NCBI RefSeq assembly: GCF_043641665.1
Contig: NC_092182.1
Location: 11,470,956-11,534,955 of the forward strand
Direction of reading: 5' to 3'
Length of the DNA stretch: 64,000 nucleotides
Source of the DNA: Enoplosus armatus
Taxonomy: Eukaryota > Chordata > Actinopteri > Centrarchiformes > Enoplosidae
A program made the position numbers and the translations under genes. The notes under the pieces were generated by a model that had not been told where the DNA came from, did no database searches, and was given only the letters and a program-made list of their open reading frames with translations. Shown here piece after piece: positions 10,883 to 22,355 of this stretch. The first letter of the stretch is position 1; every line of letters starts with the position of its first letter.

Positions 10883-11110
10883 TTTTTAACGGCAGACATT
10901 TTGACTTGACTCACAGCAGGAAAAGCACAGGTGTTACTAATAACATTAACAATGGCTCTGTTTTATTCAATCAAGCCATTAGCCAGTAAGTCATGACAGT
11001 GTGGCAGTGAGCCACCATGCACGATACCAGGACCCTGAAACTGAAGCAGCTAAATGGAATCTAGCCATCATTCATGTTAGTCAAAATGGCCTGTACAAGG
11101 ACTTTGACAC
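10883..11110 (+). repeat. Interspersed MITE-like repeat (GCACAGGTGTTACTAATAAC family)
   Basis: It contains 'cagcaggaaaagcacaggtg' followed by 'ttactaataacattaacaat', then 'ataccaggaccctgaaactg' followed by 'aagcagctaaatggaat'. The same words occur in reverse complement at about 57,190-57,400, with partial copies near 56,248 and 57,705-57,840. This shows a dispersed family within the window. Confidence 0.7.
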
Positions 11111-11164
11111 TGGAATAACAGCACATGATGCAAGTAATGAAACTCGACGATGCAAACATTACTC

Positions 11165-11170
11165 TTTATT
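11165..11170 (-). terminator. inava: Candidate polyadenylation signal of inava
   Basis: AATAAA on the minus strand, about 1.8 kb downstream of the inava stop. Other AATAAA words lie nearer the stop (for example about 12,423), so the true site is uncertain. Confidence 0.3.
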
Positions 11171-12061
11171 TTCTTCCACAGGGAAAACATTTTCACAGAT
11201 TTTTAAACAGCAACATAACACATAAATTTGTGTACAATAAACTACTTTAACTGATAAATAAAAAGACAGTAAAAAAGAGGCACACAAGGTAACATGATTG
11301 TTTTTTTTATACACACAACTAGACACAGTCTTAACTGCTGCTAAATTTTTCCAAGTCAGGCCCATGTCTTTTTTTTTTATTTCAAGTCTGACTCACAATA
11401 AATGAACACATAAACAGATCACTGTGAGAGACCAGTCAGTTTGTAGCTGTGGTTGAAAGTAATTTTCTCTCATTCTCAAATGATCAACCATCAAAAGCTT
11501 GTTTGTTTGGGAGACTTGCTTGTGAATCACATATTGGCAAGGTTTCGAATACAGTTCACATCTAGAGTTAAAACCGAATTTGTTTTAACAAAAAGGTTTA
11601 GTGTCTAGTGAGCAAACACTGATAAAGATTCTCTTAAAGCTCAGGACATTTTCAATTGAACACGTTAATAGCTGCCAAGCATCAAGACTTCTTGGTCTTA
11701 ATTTGCTACTTTATGTGAGTAAGTTAATATCTAGTTTCGACTAGTTGAGTAAGTCAGTTAGTAATTCAAGTTAACTGGCACAGCCACAGACACATGGAAG
11801 TAGAAAAACAAGACAAATTTGACAAATTTTAAATTTAAGCTCAAGTTCATTAACATGGTTAAAAAAAAGAACATGTTGCTAGTTTACATTATTTTACAAT
11901 GATGTTATTTCCTTCATACAGCTGGGTGAAGAGGAGCACTCTATTCCCCATCTACCAAACTGCAAAAAGTTAACTCAAAGATAGCCACAGCTAATGCAGC
12001 ACTTTGTTGTATGATTAAGTACCTAAAGCAGTTTACCTGACGGCTTTACATGTAATATAAT

Positions 12062-12094
12062 ATTACACATATATATATATACATATATATATAT

Positions 12095-12135
<41 letters not shown>

Positions 12136-12192
12136 TATACATATGTACACACATATATATACATATATACACATATATATATACATATATAA
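12062..12192. repeat. Compound (TA)n/(CA)n microsatellite
   Basis: Alternating TATA and ACAC runs with TACATA units, in the probable 3' UTR or 3' flank of inava. Confidence 0.95.
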
Positions 12193-12962
12193 TTCATCTG
12201 TGATTAACTTCAACAATAGTGTAAGTGACGTGAAAAAAGTTAATTACAAAACATTCACATTTCTCATAATCTAACTAAAATGTGCAATTTTGGTGGACAT
12301 TTCTGTGTTCGAACTCCTGCTATCTCCAATCACTCTGCAGCCAATTACCATTTCATTTATAATTGCTTTGCATATCAAAATAACCCTGTATTTAATGGCA
12401 CAGAAACTCTGATGATGATATCTTTATTTTTGAGAAACTGAATAACCAATTTTGAGCTGGCAGCTGATTTACTAAAAACAGTCGCAGGTTAAAACAGAGC
12501 TCTGTAATAAAGAGTGTTTCTCACCTTTCAAATCATAACATTTAACAAGCATTCAGTTCAATGCTTCATTTGTAACTGTTAGTACAACAACAACATACAG
12601 AGAGTGGGCAAAAACAACCAGTTCACTTTACAGTTGTGCTCCAAATCCAGTACAACTGCTCTGCAATCAGCTTTACTGTGACTGTGTCAGAGGAGTTTGA
12701 TAAAATTTTACAGTATCTTTGGAGGCTGTAGTTTCTGTTGTTGTTGTACTAGATTGCATCACATTGTAAGATGTTCCTCTGTACTCCCAAATACAGGCAG
12801 GCAGGTAAACAGGAAGTATGAAAAAAGTAAATATTTATGGGCATAAACATTTAATCCAACTTGATTTTCTGACTACTTCACTTTGGTTAACTGGGAATGA
12901 GCGCAGTTGCAGCCTCTGAGTTAACGTGTTCAGTTTGTGGTCCAAGTTCAGGTGGCATTGGT

Positions 12963-13055
12963 TTACACTTGACTTACAAAGTGAGAGCCGTCGTCTACAA
13001 CCCAGTGCCCTTGAGTGTCATCTGCAGCTCTTTGGAGAGCCCTTCTTTGGAGAAC
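12963..13055 (-). CDS. inava: inava last coding exon, ends in a PDZ-type motif
   Basis: Read in phase 0 it gives 30 residues from VLQRRALQ to HFVSQV and then TAA. The C-terminal S-Q-V fits a class I PDZ ligand, and human INAVA also ends in SQV as I recall. Read with a one-nucleotide carry-over it would instead give a short GSPKKGSPKSCR tail. Confidence 0.8.
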   Translation of the reverse strand, partial: VLQRRALQRAADDTQGHWVVDDGSHFVSQV

Positions 13056-16000
13056 CTGAAAGTTAGCAACAGAAAATACTTTTAGAACCATGATTGAGAT
13101 GTGGAGATATGGAGATGACAGACATTTAATTTGGTAGCATACAAATGTATCAGGTGTTTAGTTTCATATATACGGTCTTCTGTAGCATCCTGAGTTTGTC
13201 CTTCATATTCTGCTGTGACTACTGACTATTCAGTACATAAGTGAATAACAACAACCTACACAACTCTCTGATATATTCAGCAGTTTACCATAATTTAAAA
13301 AAACATATCCAGTTGGACTTCCTTGACGACCCTCTCGAAATGTGCTTGCATTTGAAAACTGAATGTCATTGGGCCGAGGTGTCTGTGTCTGAATAAAATG
13401 AAGCAATAGACAGAAATCTAGATATATTATCTGAATGGTGTTAACAAGAAATCAAGAACAGCTGCAACAGATAGTGCCTTAATCACTTTAACATCAAATT
13501 ATCACAAAGCATATAAAACCTAAATATAAACTTCAAACATTAACATACAGCCCATGTTTCTTATCTCTCTGTATTTTACATCAATGTCCTTTTCACACCA
13601 ACTAAAAACTTGTTACTTGTTTCTTAGATACATTTGGAAACAACTCGAAATGTCTGTCCATATGGCAAAAAACTCTTCTGCAATATGAGACATGATAAAT
13701 GAAGGTTGGTTACTGCCTTAAGCTGACCACAGATGTAGAGATGTTACTATGTTGTTAGTATGTTGTGTTTGTACCGAGTGTGTCCCTGTGTTTCAGTGTC
13801 TGCTGGAGTTAATATACATTAAAAATCCATAAATAAAAACCAACAACACCCATTTATCAGGTCTATCAAGAAGCACAAAATAGCATGAAAAAAGAAGGTT
13901 TCTGGTCAAACAGGCCAATTTCCAAAATACTACTTAATCCTAAATGTCTTTTCCAGCAGCTTTGGCATGTAACACGCTGTGATCTCCATCTATTATTACA
14001 TTCATTAAAAAGTCAGTGTGGGCAGGTACATTGTGAAAATGTGATGAGGAAACCGTTCATGTATTGTAGACGGTGAATAAGTAAAAATAATTCCCTGCTC
14101 TTATCTACAAATCAAATAAGTCAGTAATTACTTAAGACCATGTAAGCTGCTTACCTGTTCATGGTACTTCTGATTTTGGTAGCAGGTGGACTCCCGAGCT
14201 GACATGTTCTTAACTCTGACTGCTCCCTGTCTGTCAAGAGAACGGGACCTGGGGGTTTTGAGCTGACTGCGCCGGTGCCATGACTTGAGTTGTTCAGTCA
14301 CTACTTGTTGTGGGAGGCCAGTGGAGCGGTAGTGTGGATGGTCCCACTGAGCTGGGGAGGGGGGGAGTCTGATGTCAGGAGGCAAAGGCCTCTGTGCTCT
14401 CTGGTGGGGCACGGCGGCGTCTTTATACCAGTACTCATATCTGTTGGGACGACAGGGAGCCTGCTGGGTGTAATAGCCCTGTGCCAAGTCCAGATCAGGT
14501 GGGTAGACCATTTCTTCATTGTAATAGGCTTTGTGAAAACTGGGGCTGGACTGGTGCCTGGGATTATGGTAAAAGTCAGTGCGTGGGAAGGCTTGAGGTC
14601 CGTAGTTGCTAACTGGGCCAGAGTGCGGGTACGCAGACTGATACTGTTTGGGAGAATCACAGGGCAACTCCTGACACGGTGAGCTGTTGTAAGATGTAAA
14701 CGAGTGTTCAGAGTTGCTGTCCTCAGAGCTAGCATGCTTTCCATAGTTCACCGCAGGGGGAGGAGTCTCTGGTAAAGTGATTGAGTATTCTGTCAGTCGC
14801 CTCCTCGGACCTCTGGTGCGACCACGCTCCTTTTCAAATGATTCAGGGTTGGATAACCTGTGCACATCACACAAGATATGCTGTTATACATTGCAAGTGC
14901 ATTAGCATGGCTACAACTCAACTTTTAAAATATGTACATCTTATAGTTCCTGATGTTTTTTAAATGACTACGTGTAAAGATAAATTATATCACTGCCATC
15001 TGCAGTAAATCACAGGCTGCTGCTGACATACAGTACTGTGGATGTGTTGGAGGTGCGGCTACCTGAGGGAGAGCTGCCTGTGCACACGCATCTCTGGTGT
15101 GGAAGGAGTGCTGTTTGACTGGGTGTGGCTCAGCCTCAGATGGGAAAATTGCAGCGGCAGAGCAGATTGTGCTAAACAAGCCTCCAACGGTGGCAGCAAC
15201 TCAGTCTTGGCTGGACTGCTGAACACACAAAACGGCAGCACAAGAAATAGGTTATATTTTGTTTCTCTGTTCGTGTTTTTATATATTAAATATCTGAAAT
15301 ACTTTTTCCACAAATGATTGCTCTATTGACTCTGACATACTGGCTGAGATCATTAGTGATGGAAACAACATTAATCAGTTACACTGACAAAGAAGAATAC
15401 ACATTATTACAGGTTGGAGTTTTTATTACAGGACAATAAATCCTGAATTCTACCTCTGCGTCAACGTGTCATCATAAATCAGTAGGATTTATAGCTCTGT
15501 CTTGGCTCTTCCCACTGACTGCTGTAGCACTTGTGCAAAAGCAGATGGCAGTGTTGCACACTCACTGACATCTATCTTTGTAATACAAGCCAGGAACAAG
15601 AAAGTTTGCACTGGAAAGCTAGATGAGCTATGTTGTTCAGCATTGCTGAAAATCTTCATCCTGCTCCATGTTGTCTTTACTATGAACAAACACTGCCGAC
15701 AAGAAAATACGAAGCAGCCCAAGTAGACCCATCAGTCCTTGCAGTATCTACATAGCCTTGAGGTATAATAATATTTTTGAAAAGGTGCACAATGTTTTGT
15801 TAAAAGTAGAAGTGCAGCATAATCATTTTGCTTTCCCAAAACTAAAAAACTTGATAAACAGGAATGGAGTCATGACGGATGGCCTGTGTTACCTCGTCTT
15901 GCTGGAGGAGCGCGACTTCTTGCTCTTCTGGTAAGGTTGGTCGAGACTGGACTCTGTCCACGGGGAGTGCTGGATGGGAGGAGGGTCATATGCGGGGCTT

Positions 16001-19000
16001 GAATTTAAACTCAGCGTAGAGTCAAGGCTCGGGTGGGGAGACTGGCTTGGGGTCACCGGCAGGGACTGTGGAGCCACAGATGGAGACATGTAGGAGCCGT
16101 CTACCAAGGACTGTGAGGACACAGGGGGAGGCTGGGGAGGATCGGTCTCTCCTGGATAGGCGAGTCCTGAGGACAGCTGTGATGACTGGCTTGTCACTTC
16201 TAGAGAAAAATAGAAACATAGGGTATGATACCTGCAGAGTTATTTCGTGTAGATAAACATGCATCTCCTCCATAGATTCTTTATGTATTCTTTAAGAGAA
16301 ACCATGAGCACTGCAGTATTCAAGATACATACTGTCTGGACTCACATCTTCACATGTTTTATGGTTAACTGGTTGTGTGGCAAATGGACTGCTTTTAAAC
16401 TACAAAAAATTGGTCTTGCTCCTCTGACTCTCATCAACACTAGATTGAAAACAAAAAAATCCACTTGTGGAAATAAGGTCAAGGTGAGTCTTACCTTCAT
16501 CTTGCACCACAGAGTCGGATAGAGAGCTGTCGTCAGATGTACCCAGATCTGAAAAACAGAAACAGATAAAACACTTTGATTCATATGTGAAGAATAAAAT
16601 GAGATTTCTGCAAATCCATGAAAAGCCAGGGACTGTTCAATTAAGATTTCTTAAGTAATGAGGTGAAAATCAATAAACAGACGATTATGAAAGGGATTTC
16701 ACGTAATACAGTCTTCTAGTCTGGCTGGGCGCCTCTCACCTTGTTGTGCAATATTAAAAGCAGGGAGTGGTGATGATCGGCCGTGCTCCAGTTGCAGCTG
16801 AAAGGCCGTCTCTTGTAGCCGCTTGAGTTTTTTCTCCTCTCTCCTGCACTGCTGCAACCGGCTCTTTTTGACAGCCTTGCTCGGGTGATCCTCCTCACAG
16901 AGCTTGCGCGCTGCCTCGAATATCTTCATCTGAAGCGCTAACTCAGCATCCACTAAACTCAGTTCTGACTCCTGTAAACGTTAGAGGAGGCAAGACAAGA
17001 GGCAGACAAGTGTGACTTGTGAAACATTGTATGTCCTTGAGGTTTATGCATCATTTAAAGATTATATTATATTATATTTGTTTATACCTCTGCCCCTCGG
17101 GGGAAGCTGTGTTCGTCCAGTTTAAACTCAGCTCCAACACGTCTGCGAATCTGCGGAGGCTTCTCTCCCGGCAGTAGAGGATAATCATCTGACAGGCGGC
17201 CTGTCAACTCCTAAACCACACAGAAAAGATCACAAATCCAGCTGTCCACAAAGCAACATTTGAACATGACAAAAAGTTTATTTTTCTGAAGACAGATCCC
17301 GGCTTGGTAAACAGTTCATAAATAAAGATATCTTTTCAAATGCCAATACATCGTTTCAGTTTAGTTGTTCAAATAAAAGACACACACATCCTTCAGAGAG
17401 TTTATTCAACCATGTCTGTGGCAGTTTTGAAATGATGTGCACGTATCATATTCTGCTCTCCTTACATGTTGAGGCATATAGGTTCGAGGAATCTGTTGCA
17501 CAATTCTGCGTTTGCAGATATTTCCTTTCACAACACATTCTTTGGGTCTCGCTTTCTCACTGGATCGAGTATCCCAGCACAGAGCATGACGACGCACTGT
17601 TACCAACTTCATTAAACAACAGTCATAAAAACACTGTCACTTTGAGTCACTCTTAGCCAGCCATCATCGCAGACAGACAAAAACGTAAGTACGGCCGGTG
17701 AGATTACTTATTCTTTTGTCACTGAGAGAAGGGAGAGGCATCATGTCTCCCATTAGTTCACCTCAGCATGTCCCAACAGGAGTGCCCAGCCCGAGTGTCA
17801 ACAAGAAAGAATGATCAGTCCTGGGATTTTACCCTGGAGCAACGATGCATGGCAGAGATACTCCCAAAGGATATATGTGTCCAGTTTCGAAATGACCTAA
17901 TGTGGTGATCATTTTGTTCTTTATTTGATAACTCGCAGTGCAGAGAGAAGAAGAGAGAGAGAGAGGCAGAAAAGATTGAAAACGAAGGGGTGACATGTGA
18001 CAAAAGTCTCATGTTGGATTCAAATCCAGGCAGTTATGGGAACATTGAAAATTGCTTTGGCCAACTGTATCACCAGGATACCTCTTCAAAAGCTATGATA
18101 CATACAAAAAAACCTCAATGCAGCCACATTGCGTGGTCTAATTTCACTACACAATGCGTCTGAAAGGAAAGGGATGATGTTTGTATTCTGCTCGGTGGTA
18201 AGAACCAAAATAGTAACGTCACAGAACAGGAGGACAGATTAAAAGCTCTTTTGTTTCCTCTCAGTGGAGTTAACCACTGTGACATTAAGGCCATGTGGAA
18301 GCTAATGCAGACAAATTTAAAAATGCATGTACACCAAGTCAGTGTTTCGATCTTTGTGAAACTGCTGTCCAACAAAAAAAACTCAATCTTCTGTTGCTGT
18401 GTGGACATCAGAGCATTAATGTGGCGGCTCTCTAATTCATCCACGTTAGTGAGGACATGACCGAACACATCTCAGAAATGTCTACTGTTGCAGATTAATT
18501 TGTTAAGCTGCAGTAAAATGTGTCATCAAACATCCTGCACAAAACTACCCCACCTATTTAATCTTTTATAACGGGTGCTGAATCATATGCAGTGTGGCCA
18601 GTACATTTTGTCTCAGATTGCCTACTTACATAACAACTGTCTTGAGTCTTACTTTGTCTAGGTCTATTAAAACCTATATTAAGATTTAAATTAGCTTAGA
18701 TTATCATGATTATGTGACTCATTTGTTCTGTGACATGTTTTCAAATTCATTTTTAAAGTGCTGTTACTTACAGCTTCTCGGATGCAGAGTTTCTTCAGCT
18801 CCAGTATGCAGATCTCCAGTCGGTCTTGGAGAGCCTGATGCTTGAGCTTCATGGCCCGCGTGTGTGTGGTCACATCCTTCGTATGTGTTGTTGGGCTGTC
18901 AGAGCCTGCGTAATGCAACAGGAAAGAAGCGTATGGACTGTTAATGTGACTGTTACACATTTTCTGTTCAGTCCTCAACACATGAGGCCATAAGTAAGTG

Positions 19001-20929
19001 GACATTAAAGTTAGAAAGTAAAGCCAAAACTTAAAGTAGTGGCACACTTAATTCCAAAGGGAAATGCGTAAAAATCAGTAAGTCAGGGACTTCAAAGAGT
19101 GATTACTTTCAGTATCATTAAGTCAATAAAAGTAATCCAACAGAAATGTCTACTTCTTTAGTTTATTAATATTATTAATATTTATTTACACAGAAGCCTT
19201 CATAAGGCTTATCATGTTCAATTTCTGTTGACATTTGTCAAAGAGATGTTGATTCAGCTCTGTGGTTATTTTGGAGATGGTCGGTTTTGGTGTCGTTGAG
19301 TTGCCTTGCATAATATTGGAAAGTGTTTATGACGTATGTGCATAATAATGTGTGTGAACAAATATATGTTTTTAAAATAACTATATTGAAAACAAACCTA
19401 ATCAAATGTGCAAGAGAAAAGGAACATTTTAACATCCACGTTAGTAATATATTAGTTAATGTTGCTACAAATGCATTCATTCATTCATCAGTCACATGTC
19501 TCATGTCGTGTTTGAGCAATAAAATATCTTAAAAATGTCAGTTGTGAAGTTAAACACCCTGATATTTCATGTCCTTCATGTTGATGTTATTTGAATCAGA
19601 AAGTACACTTTCATTATACCGCTTCAGATTAACTACAATGGTTACATTCAACAGAACGTACCTTTTGTTTTTAGCGTTGTTTTCATTAGTGGCACACAGA
19701 ACAAGTGGCAGGATCCTCGTAACTATAAACAACGAGTGAGTGTTCGACTGGTGCTGTCTGCAGCCTTGGTGACTAATGACATTAAGATTAGTCTCAGGGC
19801 TGTGGGAGTGGCTTCAGGCAAAATGCATTGACCTTCCACATACCTTCAGAGATTATTAACAGGATCCCTGCAGGTAGTGACAAACGTCTGAGGTGCGACA
19901 GGAAATAAGTGTGACAGCACGACAATAGGGCAAAGAATTCCTCTTCTGGAGTGACAATCCCCCCATTCTTTGTAGATCGACACTTTTTCATTGTATAGAG
20001 GAGACATCACGTGGCTCAATTAAGGTGCAAGGAATGTCAGAAAGGCCAGAACTAATCGGTAAACACTGCTGGGCGTACAAGACTGCCCAGCAGAAGTTTG
20101 CTGTTAATTCTATGGTATTGTTACCATATGGGACTGAGGGAATAATGTAGACGACCACCTTTTATGAAGTTGAAAATATGGATTGACTTACAAAAGTTGC
20201 AACTGTTAAAGCGATTAATCATTAGGTCAATAAAATGTCAGAAAAGAGTGAAAAATCAAATTTTTTCAAAACCCAAGATGACATATTCAAACTGCTTGCT
20301 CTGTCTGATCAATAGTCCAAAATGAAAAAGATATCATGTTTAATACCACAGAAGACTTGGAAAATCTTCTGACAATTTTGCTTAAAAAAAGAAGAAGACA
20401 TAAATGGTTCATTGATTACCAAAATTATTGACAGTTCATTTTCTGTCAGTCAACTAATCGATTAATAGACTCATTGTTTCAGCTGTAATATTCACAAAAC
20501 ATGTTAAACCAACAACATTTTTTTTCTTTAAGTCTGAATAAAATCCAGACTTGCTACAATGATCTGGGCCTCCCGCAGGTGCCTACTAGCTAAAAGAGCT
20601 TGGTGCTTTGCTTTTAAAATCAATGTGTAATTTATATTAGGGGGGCAAGTCTCACATTTGGGCAACCAACCAGTTTGTTTTCATTTCAGGTCTCATGATG
20701 TTGGCCACAGTTGCGGATATAGATTTTTAAGAACCAACCAGCCGAACACCAAAATAATACTGCATGAATATGCGTTCCTTCATTTAACACAAAGGTGTGT
20801 TTGGTTTCTGACCTCGACATTTGTGCTACTACAGATTTGAAAGAAGGCTTTAAGTGATGCACAAAGTGTTCTACCTGAATGAAGGATGATGCCGCTGTCA
20901 GTGTCACTGATCTCTCCGTTGCCCTCCAT
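12963..20929 (-). CDS. inava: Innate immunity activator INAVA (C1orf106 orthologue), 10 coding exons
   Basis: Exons: 20929-20875, 18905-18772, 17210-17088, 16971-16740, 16548-16495, 16199-15893, 15218-15063, 14857-14155, 13388-13305 and 13055-12963. The frame is continuous over 1,941 nt (646 aa plus stop; human about 660-680). The order of conserved segments matches human INAVA as I recall it: DTDSGIIL near the start; a coiled-coil (ALQDRLEICILELKKLCIREAELTG, about 45-67); PGEKPPQIRRRVGAEFKLDE (about 78-95); a second coiled-coil (about 105-165), the two forming the cytohesin-binding CUPID region; SDDSSLSDS; QHSPWTESSLDQPY; YSITLPETPPP; RSRSLDRQGA; and a C-terminal VSQV. Family role: a scaffold that binds cytohesin/ARNO at epithelial junctions and promotes innate receptor signalling. 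The least certain part is the 84-nt exon, which has a weak donor; skipping it keeps frame (618 aa). Confidence 0.93.
13305..13388 (-). CDS. inava: inava penultimate exon, 84 nt, weak donor (possible cassette)
   Basis: Strong acceptor TTTTATTCAG|ACA; 28 codons (TQTPRPNDIQFS...SPTGY) in phase 0 at both ends if the donor is TAT|GTTTTT. That donor is weak but followed by a seven-T run. A better donor (ATG|GTAAAC, about 20 nt further) would end in phase 1 and change the C-terminus. Confidence 0.55.
14155..14857 (-). CDS. inava: inava large exon, Pro/Ser/Tyr-rich region
   Basis: About 234 codons (LSNPESFEK...KYHEQ), low-complexity and probably disordered. It includes YSITLPETPPP, a serine-rich segment, tyrosine-rich repeats, and a basic WHRRSQLKTPRSRSLDRQGA block that resembles human WWHERARLRSTRPHSLDRQGA. 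Donor CAG|GTAAGC. Confidence 0.93.
15063..15218 (-). CDS. inava: inava coding exon 7, with tandem (NAGNAG) acceptor
   Basis: Encodes SSPAKTELLPP...TPEMRVHRQLSLR. The acceptor reads TTCAGCAG|TCC, so the exon can start at 15218 or 15215, adding or dropping one Ser codon without changing frame. Donor CTCAG|GTAGCC. Confidence 0.88.
15893..16199 (-). CDS. inava: inava coding exon 6
   Basis: Ser/Pro-rich, about 102 residues, ending with PIQHSPWTESSLDQPYQKSKKSRSSSKT, close to human PVQNSPWKETSLDHPYEK. Donor GAG|GTAACA. Confidence 0.93.
16495..16548 (-). CDS. inava: inava coding exon 5 (54 nt)
   Basis: Small exon encoding LGTSDDSSLSDSVVQDE, matching human SASDDSSLSDG. Codons are split at both ends and the frame fits its neighbours. 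Confidence 0.9.
16740..16971 (-). CDS. inava: inava coding exon 4, CUPID coiled-coil
   Basis: Residues about 105-181: ELALQMKIFEAARKLCEEDH then KKSRLQQCRREEKKLKRLQE, a charged heptad-like coiled-coil equivalent to human LALQLQITEAARRLC. The cytohesin-binding assignment follows family knowledge. Confidence 0.93.
17088..17210 (-). CDS. inava: inava coding exon 3
   Basis: 41 codons from ELTGRLSDDYPLLPGEK to SFPRGAE. Both ends are in phase 0, and it matches human ELTGTLPAEYPLKPGEK. Confidence 0.93.
17406..17612 (-). other. Possible nested small ORF (68 aa) with overlapping polyadenylation signal
   Basis: Between inava exons 2 and 3, on the same strand, a true ATG (17610-17612) opens 68 codons (MKLVTVRRHALCWD...CHRHG). 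The TGA stop overlaps an AATAAA, and a TGTGTGTGTC tract follows about 25 nt further on, the layout of a working 3' end. A GTAAGG donor-like word also lies inside it. No family was recognised. It could be a small nested gene, an alternative terminal exon from intronic polyadenylation, or chance. Confidence 0.2.
18772..18905 (-). CDS. inava: inava coding exon 2, N-terminal coiled-coil
   Basis: Residues about 19-63: SDSPTTHTKDVTTHTRAMKL then HQALQDRLEICILELKKLCI. It matches the human coiled-coil EARLEACLEELRRLCLREAE. Strong donor GCT|GTAAGT. Confidence 0.93.
20196..20490 (+). repeat. MITE-like repeat with CGATTAATC termini, copy 1
   Basis: Starts 'gttgcaactgttaaagcgat' and runs through 'caataaaatgtcagaaaaga' to 'caactaatcgattaatagac'. 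This is a common teleost palindromic repeat; other copies lie at 22,258-22,355 and 23,715-24,026. Confidence 0.75.
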
Positions 20930-20989
20930 GTCAGTAGATCGACTTCCTGTTGCTGTTCTTCAGTGGATAATGTCGACGTTCACCATTTC
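20875..20989 (-). CDS. inava: inava first coding exon (ATG at 20927-20929) with 5' UTR
   Basis: ATG GAG GGC ... encodes MEGNGEISDTDSGIILHSG, matching human MESKDEVSDTDSGIILQSG; coding part 20875-20929. Bases 20930-20989 are 5' UTR after acceptor TTTACAG|GAAATGG, so at least one upstream noncoding exon must exist. Confidence 0.9.
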
Positions 20990-20999
20990 CTGTAAAGCA

Positions 21000-22250
21000 T
21001 CATTTCAGTTTTAGAATCCATCACAACTTTTCAAGCTTTTTCCAGTCTACATCTACCTGAATTTCACAAAAGTCAGGGATCATTTGTGGCAAGGACTTAG
21101 AAATGTACACATTTCTGATCATCTGTTGGGAAAGTTTTTTTTTTGACACTTTTGTCATATAATGCCTAACACAAACAAAAATTTTAATTCCACACTATTA
21201 TTGTCTTGTTTCATACTGTGAAAATTTAGCCCCGAAAGCAGCACAGCGTTTAAGCCTGCAGCCTCTTGAAGTCCATTCAGGAGTAGAGAAACATAAAAAA
21301 CACCCCAATATAAAATGGGATTACAAGCAACTAGTCATTAGGCTACAAACAAAAGCAGAATGAGTAGTCAAAATCCAAATCTAAAGCCAAGCAGCATTAA
21401 CACAAGATTTCCAAAGAGTGCGCATTAGTTAGTCTTGTGACCTGTTGCTTGAGTGATTCAGGTGTGACTTGCCTTCGTGACCCTACAGTCCGATGTAGTC
21501 ATAGCATGAGTACACATATATGTTGCCAAGTCTAGGGTGTTTCCTGTGACTGCCTGTTTGTTAGTCCCTGATGTCATATGATCGTCATTATCTCATTCTT
21601 TCAGATAAGAGGCTCAGGACGCATGAGCCATATATTCGGCTGGTGTCAAATAAGAACTGTGAAACTTGTTGGTTAGATTATTAACCAAGATACTACAGGA
21701 ATGTAGCGGTGGCTGCATACCAACACACAGGGGAGGTTCGCCTCAGCTTGTGGTAGGAAGCTTCTCAGCAGTCATTGTTTTGAGGAACAACTAGAATTCA
21801 TGAGCTGCAACATCCATAAAATGTATCCCATCATCATCCTGAACATGACACATCCTCCACACAGCTCATATGACTGTGACTACCTCCAATTCACAGATAA
21901 TTGGCTGCTGTGTTTGCTAAATTAAGGCGAAAGAGCTTTTGTACAGCACACTTAAATAACAACACCCTACAGTGCTGAACTCAGCCTGAACAGTCTGGAA
22001 AATAACTGTGAACGTATGCAGGTTTTGCAGAAATGGTAGAACAATCTACAATCTCTGGTATCCACTTGTACTTTTGGCAAACAACTATCAATTACTACAA
22101 AAAATACTTTGCCACATTCAGTTTGGCAGGCATTGATTTGCATGCAAGTCATATATATTGACAAATATATAAAACAGCCCACGGTGACAGTCTAATACAA
22201 CACAGACAAAAGCAGCAAATCTTCACATCTGAAAGGCTGGAATCATCATG
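21000..22250. other. inava upstream intron, no gene seen
   Basis: AT-rich intronic sequence; no conserved coding frame or RNA gene recognised. Confidence 0.5.
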
Positions 22251-22257
22251 TTTTCCA

Positions 22258-22355
22258 TTTTTGATTGATAAATTATGTAGATTACTCAATTATCAAAATT
22301 GCTGCAGATTTCAGTCTTCAACTAACTGATTAATCAACTTATTGTTTCAGAACTA
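22258..22355 (+). repeat. MITE-like CGATTAATC family, partial copy
   Basis: The right-hand half only: 'aattatcaaaattgctgcag' through 'aactgattaatcaacttatt' to 'gtttcag', matching the end of the copy at 20,196-20,490. Confidence 0.6.

Noticed and set aside
14290..14744. Long frames on the opposite strand or in other frames over the inava large exon
   Set aside because: Shadows of the real inava frame, which joins in phase with exons on both sides.
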